From assembly GCA_013365365.1 (NCBI GenBank), contig JABVXU010000569.1, positions 1 through 34,074 on the forward strand: DNA of 34,074 nucleotides, read 5' to 3'. Shown one piece after another: positions 26,523 to 34,074 of the stretch (position 1 is the stretch's first letter; each line of letters begins with the position of its first letter). Both the position numbers and the translations under genes were made by a program. A model generated the notes under the pieces. That model was not told where the DNA came from. It saw only the letters and a list, made by a program, of their open reading frames with translations, and searched no databases. Source of the DNA: Cruorifilaria tuberocauda (lineage: Eukaryota > Nematoda > Chromadorea > Rhabditida > Onchocercidae).

Positions 26523-26587
26523 ATTACGTTTTACTTTTGACCTGTTCATTAATGAAATAAATAAAAAGGTCAAAAGTAAAACGTAAT
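26523..26587. repeat. Perfect 21-bp inverted repeat (hairpin)
   Basis: Arms at 26523-26543 and 26567-26587 are exact reverse complements, each with TTTTGACCT (or its complement) at the inner end, around a 23-nt loop that itself contains TTCATTAATGAA. The pairing stops abruptly at the outer ends. Confidence 0.9.
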
Positions 26588-26911
26588 GAAATACTTATCA
26601 AATATCAAAAAGTACTATAGGTCATTTCGAGGATTATTTAATTTACTTTCATTCATTTATTTTAAAATGAGAAATTTTATCAAATTCTGATCGTTCCATT
26701 TTGAATTCTGCAAAAGACAAAAAGAAGTAATTTAACTAAGTAAAAATTGAATTAACTGATACGATTAAAGTATGGAAATATTAACAAGTAAATACTATCA
26801 AGTAATATTAGAGGTAATAGGATGGGGTAAATTTCGTTCGAAACTTTTTGGCGATTAATTAGCGATTAACCTATTAAGGACATGAATATTCAATGATAGG
26901 TGAATAAAAAA

Positions 26912-26971
26912 AAAATCATTATCAAAAAATATCAGTCAGACGAATAATACCTTTTTTTTGATAATGATTTT
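26912..26971. repeat. Perfect 18-bp inverted repeat (hairpin)
   Basis: AAAATCATTATCAAAAAA at 26912-26929 is the exact reverse complement of 26954-26971, with a 24-nt loop. It lies about 0.45 kb upstream of the fucosyltransferase first exon. Confidence 0.85.
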
Positions 26972-27360
26972 CTTTTTTTTCAGTGAGATGATAGACGGAT
27001 AAAAAATTAATCATAAAAAAAAGTTGGCTTTATCAGTTCGACTAAATACACTGACAATGAACGGAAACTGTACTGTACATTTTTGTAAATTTCTGTCAAC
27101 CTTAAATTGAGCTTATCTAACTTCTCCTATTTTAAGCTATCTTATCTTAAACTTATTTTAAAGCTCCGCTTAAGTTTTACTTTTAACTCATGAAATAAAT
27201 GATTTAACGCAATTAAATAGGAATGAATTAAATATTTATACTTAGCAAATATCAAAAGCACTTCCATGATAAGAAAAGTTTCTAGTTAAGCTTGTGTTGT
27301 TATTTTTTATTCCTCCGAGAGTTTCCGTAATATCAGGATTTCTTTCTTTTAAGAAATATT

Positions 27361-27421
27361 TCTTTTTTTTTATCAGTGAATTCATTTACAGAATGTATTG
27401 ATCAATCGATTGATGCTGTAA
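27361..27421 (+). promoter_or_regulatory. Acceptor and two minimal uORFs ahead of the fucosyltransferase
   Basis: A T-run ending TTTTATCAG (to 27376) is a candidate trans-splice acceptor. Between it and the coding ATG lie two upstream ATGs, each with one further codon and a stop: ATG TAT TGA at 27393-27401 and ATG CTG TAA at 27413-27421. Neither is in frame with the gene. If the leader is added at 27376, both remain in the mature mRNA. Confidence 0.5.
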
Positions 27422-27432
27422 ATTGCGTAGGG

Positions 27433-30400
27433 ATGAAATTGCAATCATCAAAGTTATATTTTGGTCTTTCCATGATACTTTTCGTTTTTATCATTTACGT
27501 GCAGCTACGACGGAGAAAATCATTTACGACGGAGGAAACGTTATTTTCCGAACCTATTTATTATCCGGAAAACTTCGTAAGTTCACTTTATTTATCCCCA
27601 ACCGTTCTTTTTTTATTCCTTTAATTCAATTTTAATTTTCGGTATTTTTTTGCTTATTGAATTTAATTTTAATTTTTTTTAAATTTAATTTACCTATTAA
27701 GTAGTTTTAAATTTTCATTGTCCTATTTAACTTTTAAAATAAAGTATAATATTTTGTCAAAATTATGCTCATTATAATTTATTATCAATTGGAAAATTAT
27801 ATAATCGTTAAATTTAAATTTTAAATACCAATAAGTATTTTCAATTTTATTAATTGTGATATACTGATAATTATATGATCGTTAAATTTGAATTTCAAAT
27901 ATCAATAAGTATTTTTAATCTTACTGATTACAATAGATTGATTGATTGTTTGTTTGATTCAGAATCAAACACCACTGATAGTTGCATGGACAACATATTT
28001 CAGTCAACCTTGGACTGAACTTATCACACAAGATATCAATAGTTGCGCATATCACTGCATGATTACTGATGATAAAAGATAAGTAAATTTTACGTGTTAT
28101 CATTTTATTAATTTCAATAAAAATAATATTTAGTACAGCTTTTATATAAATTACTTTTTTTGTATTTTTTTTAGTATTTTTAGTGTTTTCAGTATTTTCA
28201 GTATTTTAGTACTTTAGTATTTTAGTATTTTTGTATTTTCAGTATTTTAGTGCTTTAGTATTTTCAGTGTTTTAGTACTTTAGTATTTAGTTTTTAATAT
28301 TTCAGTATTTTAGTATTTTCAGTGTTTTAGTATTTAGTTTTTAATATTTCAGTATTTTAGCATTTTCAGTATTTTAGTACTTTAGCATTTTAGTATTTTT
28401 GTATTTTCAGTATTTTAGTGCTTTAGTATTTTAGTATTTCAGTATTTAGTTTTTTTTTTAGTATTTTCACTATTTTAGTATTTTTAGTATTTTAGTATTT
28501 TAGTATTTTAGTATTTAGTTTTTAATATTTTAGTATTTTAGTATTTTCAGTGTTTTAGTACTTTAGTATTTAGTTTTTAATATTTCGGTATTTTAGTATT
28601 TTCAGTGTTTTAGTATTTAGTTTTTAATATTTTAGTATTTTAGCATTTTCAGTATTTTAGTACTTTAGCATTTAGTTTTTTAGTATTTTAGTATTTTAGT
28701 ATTTTTGTATTTTCAGTATTTAGTTTTTTTAGTATTTTCAGTATTTTAGTATTTTCAGTGTTTTAGTTTTTAGTATTTTAGTATTTTAGTATTTAGTTCT
28801 TAATATTTTAGTACTTTAGTATTTAGTTTTTTAGTATTTTAGTATTTTAGTATTTTTGTATTTTCAGTATTTTAGTACTTTAGTATTTAGTTTTTTTAGT
28901 ATTCTCAGTATTTTAGTACTTTAGTATTTTAGTATTTTAGTATTTTAGTATTTCAGTATTTAGTTTTTTGGTATTTTAGTTTTTTGAGTATTTTAGTATT
29001 TTAGTATTTCTTTAATATTTAGTTTTTTTAGTATTTATTATTTTCATAATTTAAGTATATCGATAATATTTTTATTCATCATATCAATAAAGTATAATGA
29101 TTATTGATGATTGAATGTTATGATTGTTAAAATTATTCAAATCAGACGATTATTCTTCTGATTTGAATCTTCTATGAATATTTCACTTTAATAAATCAAT
29201 GATCTCGTTATTAATATAAAACTTATTGATCCTTAAAGAAGAAGTAAAGATCAATAATAAATCCTTTAATAATAATTATACCTATCAGTTCATTTATATA
29301 TTGATTAATTGAAAATAGATAATTCAATCAGATCAAGATTTAACAGTCGATTATACGAATACTAATAAGTATATTGTATTAAGCATTCGTCCAGTGATAA
29401 TGATAAGATGATATGATATTATTTCAGGCAACTTTCCAGAGCTACAGCTGTATTATTTCATATTCGTGATTTGGAAACATTACCTAAGTTAAGAAATCCG
29501 AAGCAATTGTTTGTATTCGTCTTACAAGAATCACCTCAATATACCTTTGATTACCTGGATTCTGTGACAAAAGATTATTTCAATATAACCATGACCTACA
29601 GGTCAATATATTATTTAAAAAGAACTTTTTTTTTTTTTGATTAAGATTTTCTTTATTCAATTTTAATCGAAGAGTAAATATTTCGATTCAAATTGTTTAC
29701 AAATTTAATGATGACCTATAGGTCAATATATTATTCTTTATTTGAAGAATTATTTTCAAATCTAAATTTTTGGAAAGAATTTGAAGAGTTTTCAACATTT
29801 CAAATTTAAATTTATATCAATTTAATTAAAATATTGTAATAAAGTTAGCTTATCTCGATGAGTATCTCGATTCAGTTATTAATTAATTACTTTAATTAAC
29901 AGTATTTGATGGAACTTTAAATTAAAATTAAAAATGTTTACAGACGTGATAGTGATATTTACATACCGTACGGTATAATGAAAAAGATAACCAACATTCC
30001 TACACCACGAGAACAAATTTGGAATTGGAGTAAAGTTTGTTATCTTTTTTTTTTTTTTTTGATATGATAAAATTTGATATGATAAAATGATTTAAGTGAT
30101 AAATTGTGATAAATTAAAAATGTTAAAAATTAATTCGTTTTCTTTAAATTCATTTCTGTTTCTAATTGCTATTGTTTCGTAATTAATTAATAAAGATCCA
30201 TTCGATTGGTTTTTATTAATTAACTAATTAGTTAATCATGAAACAAAAAAAAACTTACTTACAACTATAAATTAAAAAATATTAAAGTATTCACTTGAAA
30301 GTATTTGAACATTCTAAAATTTTTTCTAAATTCTTTTTCTAAAAAACAAAATTTCTAAAAGGTCAAAGAAATAGCTAATGGAAAAGTACGACCTGTCTTA

Positions 30401-31724
30401 CAATTAGTTTCAAATTGTTGGACTAAATCGAAACGTGAACTATACGTGGAACAACTTCGAACATACATAAATATTACGCAACACGGACAGTGCAGTAGTA
30501 GTAGTTGTGATCGAGAATGCGAAATGAAAGAATCTGGTATGCTTATCATTCAAAAATTTTTAAATTTAACATTTTTATTCGTTGATAACCTTTAACCTCA
30601 TCATGTTTAATAGTTTTACTCATTGATAACCTTTAGCATTTTCATATTTAACATTTTTTATCCGTTGATAACCTTTAACCTTGTTATATTTAATAGTTTT
30701 ACTCATTGATAACCTTTGGCATTTTTTATCTCGTTATATTAATGATTTTACTCACTGATAACCTTCATATTCATATTTTTTTATTCATTCATGACCTTTA
30801 ACCTCTCGACATTATATTATAAATTACAGCACAGCATCGTTTCTATTTGGCATTCGAGAATAGTGTATGTCGTGATTATATCACCGAGAAATTATTTAAA
30901 TCATTGGTTTGGTTAATGGTACCGGTGGTACTTAAACGATCAATTTATGAAGATATTTTACCACGTGGATCATTTATTGCTGCAGATGATTTTAGGTCAC
31001 CACGTGAACTAGCGGATTACTTAAAATATTTATTAAATAATAATACTGCTTACCTGAGGTACAAATATCTTAAATGATTGAATAATAATTTAAACGAACC
31101 ATTTAAAATAATCTATCAATCATCATTGAGATAATTTATCAATAAGGAAAATGAATCACTGATTAAAAAATATCGAATGATAAACACCTATTTAACTAAT
31201 TTTCTGTAATTAATTAAGTAATTAATTAAGTTAATAATGTAATTAATTAATTAAGTTATCATTCGTATTCTTTTATATATATTATTATGTGGCCTTTTTC
31301 ATTTTTCAGTAGATAATTTTCAATCAAATGATAAGGAAAATGAATTAATGCTTTAAATAATATCGAATGATAAATATCTATTTGGCTAATTTTTCGTAAT
31401 TAATTAATTAATTAATTAATTAAGTTGATATTTGTACTATTAATTAATTAACTAAGTTAATAGTATAATTAATTAATTAAGTTATCATTCGTAGCTGTCT
31501 TCTTGATCCATATTATTATTATTATGTGGCATTTATTTTTCGTTTTCAGTTATTTGGAATGGACAAAATATTATCAGAAAACATTTGATGTAAACAATTA
31601 CTGTGAATTATGTAAACATCTTCATAATGGTATTGCTAAATCTCAGGTAATTCCCGATATTAAGAAGTGGTGGTTTCAAGGATGCATTCAGGATTATGCG
31701 ATAGATTTATTGGAGAAAAAATAA
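27433..31724 (+). CDS. GT10 alpha-1,3-fucosyltransferase
   Basis: Golgi enzyme moving fucose from GDP-fucose to a GlcNAc of glycans. Seven exons: 27433-27576, 27963-28078, 29428-29601, 29944-30034, 30362-30536, 30830-31058, 31550-31724, giving 367 residues. Type II topology: a short cytoplasmic tail, a hydrophobic segment at about 9-24 (LYFGLSMILFVFIIYV), then an RRR-flanked stem. GT10 signatures are YRRDSDIYIPYG (144-155) and FYLAFENSVCRDYITEK (238-254), the GDP-fucose-binding motif, followed by VPVVL and SFIAADDF. Cysteines near the C-terminus (CELCKHL, GCIQD) fit the family. The ATG is the first in frame after the acceptor. The odd point is intron 2: matching phase and conserved K-R-Q-L need the exon to end at 28078, but the intron then starts ATAAGT rather than GTAAGT, and the nearby GT (28083) would leave an in-frame TAA. 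Specificity (core or antennal) cannot be told. Confidence 0.9.
28155..29040 (+). repeat. AGTATTTT minisatellite filling fucosyltransferase intron 2
   Basis: About 880 bp are built from AGTATTTT and variants (TAGTACTTT, CAGTGTTTT, AGTATTTAGTTTTTAAT). Higher-order units of about 50-60 bp are visible, for example the CAGTGTTTTAG...TTTAGTTTTTAATATTT block recurring near 28265, 28320, 28545 and 28600. The sense strand is almost free of C apart from the TTTTCAG motifs, of which I count about fourteen, plus about four ATTTCAG. The array lies between the atypical donor (28079) and the acceptor at 29426-29427. Confidence 0.93.
29591..29736 (+). repeat. Duplicated exon end and donor of fucosyltransferase exon 3
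   Basis: The 3' end of exon 3 with its donor, ATGACCTACAG|GTCAATAT, recurs 120 bp downstream at 29711 as ATGACCTATAG|GTCAATAT, and the match continues for about 26 bp (through ATTATT). The copy is a second potential donor inside the intron. Both contain the near-palindrome TGACCTAYAGGTCA. Confidence 0.8.
30560..30829 (+). repeat. GATAACCTTTAACC minisatellite in fucosyltransferase intron 5
   Basis: TTGATAACCTTTARC recurs five to six times at roughly 45-bp spacing, alternating with TTTAATAGTTTTACTCA and ATTTAACATTTTTTAT blocks, which gives a ~90-bp higher-order unit. It occupies most of the intron between 30537 and 30829. Confidence 0.8.
31131..31549 (+). repeat. Tandem duplication copying the exon 7 acceptor region
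   Basis: Copy A (about 31131-31309) and copy B (about 31313-31549) share, in order, AAGGAAAATGAAT, AATATCGAATGATAAA, CTATTTRRCTAATTTT, TTAATTAA runs, GTTATCATTCGTA, ATTATTATGTGGC and a final T-rich TTTTCAG. Copy B ends at the true acceptor (31548-31549); copy A ends at a decoy acceptor (31308-31309). Length differences come mostly from expansion of the TTAATTAA runs. Confidence 0.88.
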
Positions 31725-32823
31725 AACTTATCATCATGAGTATGATAACTGTGATTAGCATAAGATAAGATGAAATTCACATGAAGCGTGATATTATTGC
31801 ATATCTGATGATGTGTAAAAGTTATTTTGATTAAAGTTATTTTAATTTGTTATTTTGATATTTTCAATTTAATGATAGCTTTCAAAAAAAAACAAAATCA
31901 TTATTTTGCTTCATGATACTTTATTTTCTTTATCATCGCTTTTGTTAAACCGTTTATTTAATTTTTCTCGTTTGAATGATTTGAAGTTAAATTTATTAAT
32001 TGGAAAAAGTAAGTTTAACTTAAACAAAGAATATCATTTTATGAGATTTAATGGTGGTATGATTGAGCCGAATAATCGTAGATGCATAATTGAAAATCGT
32101 TGATTGCATATATATATATGTTAAAGACATTTGGAATTCGTATAACTATTCCGGAAACTTTTAAAATTCTCCGATTTTTTATCATGGGAACAGGTTAAAG
32201 GTCAGTTATTGTAAGTGGTGGAAATTTTGATAGTTTCTATAGCTGTAACTTTCATTGCTTCTTTTCATTATTAATTAATTAATCTATGAATTACTAATTA
32301 ATTACTAATTAAATACTGATTAATGTGCAATAGTTAGTACGTTTTTTACGTGTTATGTGCGTGATAATTAATTGCGTGAGAGTTCACTTAAAAATTATAC
32401 ATTTGTTATGTCGTATTAAATATCCCAGTTGTTTAATGTTTTATACGCTTTATTTTAGAGCAATATTTTTATGCGATTAATAAAATGATTGGCTATTTTT
32501 AAAACACGTGGAACTGCACGGTTTTAAGGAAGCGTAAAAGCGAAAAGTGAGAGGAGACGAGAAAGGTCAAAGTGCACAGTTGATAAAGAATGTACTTATT
32601 CATCTAAATAACAATGAGAGTGATTTCATTTCATCGAATGGAAATGCAAACAATCGAGAAATTGCTGCAAGAATTTGACAATAGCGAAATCAATATTCAA
32701 TTTTCATAAATTTAAAATTTTTATTTTCAGAAGTTCGATTTTCATGAACACAAATTTAATTTACATGAATGAAAATTCAGTTTTATTAATAAATCAATTA
32801 TCATAAACAGGAATTTTAAATAT

Positions 32824-33040
32824 CAAAATTTGTTTATGAAAACTGAGCTTGTATTTATGAAATTTGAATTCTATTTATCTATGAAAATGAATTTTCATTT
32901 ATAAAATTAATTTTTATAAAAAAAAAAATTGCAATGCTAAAAAATGATAAAATTAATTTTTATAAATGAAAATTCATTTTCATAGATAAATAGAATTCAA
33001 ATTTCATAAATGTAAGCTCAATTTTCATAAACAAATTTTA
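32824..33040. repeat. 94-bp near-perfect inverted repeat
   Basis: Arms at 32824-32917 and 32947-33040 are reverse complements with only a handful of mismatches, separated by 29 nt. The spacer contains ATTGCAATGCTAAAAAAT, and almost the same sequence (ATTGCAATGCCAAAAAAT) follows the right arm at about 33056, so the spacer is itself directly repeated. The arms contain the smaller palindrome TGAAAATGAATTTTCA. No target-site duplication or transposase is visible. Confidence 0.92.
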
Positions 33041-33424
33041 GTATTCAAAAAAAAAATTGCAATGCCAAAAAATTTATTGGATTGAATTTCTATCGATGAT
33101 CAAAAAAAAAACTTAACAATAACTCTTTATAATTTATATTGTTCGTCAAAAATTTTTCCATTCCGATATAATTATCGGAAAATTGATTAACTCACTTTCC
33201 GGTATTCAAGTAATGAATTATTAACCTATTGATTTTTGATTAACTCTTTGATGACATAGATAATTTAGATAATATAATTATGATTATCACTTGATTATCA
33301 ACTTCCATATCAATACGTTTGAATTATTTTAACTATTTTAAAGCTGATATGATAAGGATCAAGAAATATAAGATTATAGCTTTTTCATTTCTATACAACA
33401 ATTGATTATATAAGTATTATCTAC

Positions 33425-33492
33425 AGGTTCATCTACAGGCTCAAATGGCCATTGGTGCGCAATTTGTTCTTTTGTGATATTGAGTGGAATAA
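33425..33492 (-). other. Possible minus-strand exon fragment
   Basis: On the minus strand this stretch reads ITKEQIAHQWPFEPVDEPVD in one open frame and is far less AT-rich than the DNA around it. It is followed by donor-like GTAGAT sequences. I see no clean acceptor before it and do not recognise the family; it may be an exon of a gene continuing to the left or right, or chance. Confidence 0.25.
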
Positions 33493-33783
33493 TGATATGA
33501 TAAGAAGATAATGATAAAAGTGATAAGAAGTTTTTCTTTGTATTTAAAATTATTATTAATTTATTTACACAATAAACAATAGTAAAAGGAAAAATAGCAA
33601 TTTAATGTATGTTATTTTGTGCAATCATTTTTATCAATATTTTCGTTCATGAAAATTAAATTTTTAAAAAAATGATAAGGTCATAAGGTCATAAGAATGA
33701 TTATTATTTAGAGTATTTATGCTAATATATTTTTCATCCTACAAGATAAATAATTTCTTCATATATTCGATTCACTTAAAATA

Positions 33784-34074
33784 CATTGAAATTATCCCTT
33801 ACTCTTTTATACTCTAAAATAATAACTAATTCTTGTGACCTTATAATTTTTATGGATACTTATATATATTACAACTTATAGATACTTATAAACATAGATA
33901 TTTATAGTTACTTATAAACTTATAGATACTTATAGATATCACAACTTGTAATTCAGCATAAATATAGATCTGTAGATGTGAAAATTATTAATGTTCAATT
34001 ACAAGTTATATCTCAATTGAGTCGATCATCAATGCTTGAAATTATTCATTATCCTCTTATACTTTAAAATAATA
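33784..34074. repeat. Direct repeat cut by the window edge
   Basis: A 40-nt block beginning TTGAAATTATYC and ending ACTYTAAAATAATA occurs at about 33784-33823 and again at 34035-34074, where the window ends. Between them GATACTTATA and ACTTATAGATACTTATA units recur at about 33855-33940. The unit is therefore about 250 bp and may continue outside the window. Confidence 0.75.

Larger units (their letters stand above)
23589..27374. other. Divergent intergenic region between the RMD and fucosyltransferase genes
   Basis: No exon is recognised on either strand in 3.8 kb; both promoters must lie here. Repeats dominate: an ATATGACAATA/ATACGATATAT simple repeat at about 24165-24270, the TTTGACCT-centred inverted repeats at 25060-25125 and 25769-25825, the CACGTCAATCAATCC direct repeat at 25583-25677, a TTTGACC direct repeat at 26277-26400, and two perfect hairpins at 26523-26587 and 26912-26971. 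Each of the main ones is listed separately. Confidence 0.6.
31725..34074. other. Non-coding region after the fucosyltransferase
   Basis: No gene is supported. The fucosyltransferase stop codon itself lies within an AATAAA hexamer, so its 3' end may be very short or set further downstream. The open frame at 31906-32103 lacks any recognisable family. The stretch 32500-32600 is less AT-rich than its flanks but is interrupted in all frames. The 94-bp inverted repeat, the exon-like fragment near 33.45 kb and the edge repeat are listed separately. Confidence 0.5.

Noticed and set aside
27921..28103. 60-residue minus-strand frame
   Set aside because: It is antisense to fucosyltransferase exon 2 and has no independent support.
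28155..29040. CRISPR-like array
   Set aside because: Units are contiguous and degenerate with no unique spacers, the host is an animal, and the array is intronic; it is a minisatellite.
30355..30549. 64-residue minus-strand frame rich in Ser and Cys
   Set aside because: It is antisense to fucosyltransferase exon 5.
27433..31724. Fucosyltransferase as a pseudogene
   Set aside because: Apart from the donor at 28079, all exons are open, phases agree and the GT10 motifs are intact, so one base is not enough to call it dead.
32824..33040. DNA transposon with terminal inverted repeats
   Set aside because: The arms nearly meet in the middle, no target-site duplication is visible and there is no coding capacity; left as an inverted repeat of unknown origin.

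Overview
The window is eukaryotic, very AT-rich and intron-dense. It reads as a spirurid (filarial-type) nematode chromosome. Introns are flanked by GT and by short T-rich acceptors of the TTTTCAG type, the proteins resemble Caenorhabditis orthologues closely, and several genes have a strong acceptor just upstream of the start codon with no obvious partner donor, as expected for spliced-leader trans-splicing. I cannot name the species. I see no rRNA, tRNA, CRISPR array, transposase or reverse transcriptase.

Layout: 1-3 kb is non-coding and opens with a minisatellite. Six genes follow. (1) Synaptobrevin (snb-1), +, 3073-4133. (2) Syntaxin-18 (syx-18), +, 5934-8531. (3) Translation release factor eRF1, +, 12419-15067. 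(4) NADH-cytochrome b5 reductase, +, 17389-19555. (5) A regulator-of-microtubule-dynamics (RMD) family protein, -, 20025-23588, tail to tail with gene 4. (6) A GT10 alpha-1,3-fucosyltransferase, +, 27433-31724, head to head with gene 5 across 3.8 kb of repeat-rich DNA. The last 2.3 kb has no gene I can support, apart from one possible minus-strand exon fragment near 33.45 kb. I rebuilt five genes exon by exon with consistent phases throughout; only the first exon junction of the RMD gene is unresolved.

Functionally, genes 1 and 2 are both SNAREs (an R-SNARE of synaptic vesicles and an ER Qa-SNARE), and gene 6 is a Golgi glycosyltransferase. The others are housekeeping. I recall that the snb-1/syx-18 and eRF1/b5-reductase pairs are also neighbours in C. 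elegans, which would make this conserved microsynteny; this must be checked.

The most unusual signals concern splicing. Fucosyltransferase intron 2 starts with AT instead of GT in an otherwise perfect donor, and the only nearby GT donor would put a stop codon into the message. The same intron is filled by an ~880 bp AGTATTTT minisatellite carrying about fourteen perfect TTTTCAG acceptor motifs. Elsewhere in genes 5 and 6, tandem duplications have copied splice sites, and one creates a ready-made frameshifting pseudo-exon. Other notable items are a GC-rich 14-bp minisatellite upstream of eRF1, a family of TTTGACCT-centred inverted repeats between genes 5 and 6, and a 94-bp near-perfect inverted repeat near 32.9 kb.
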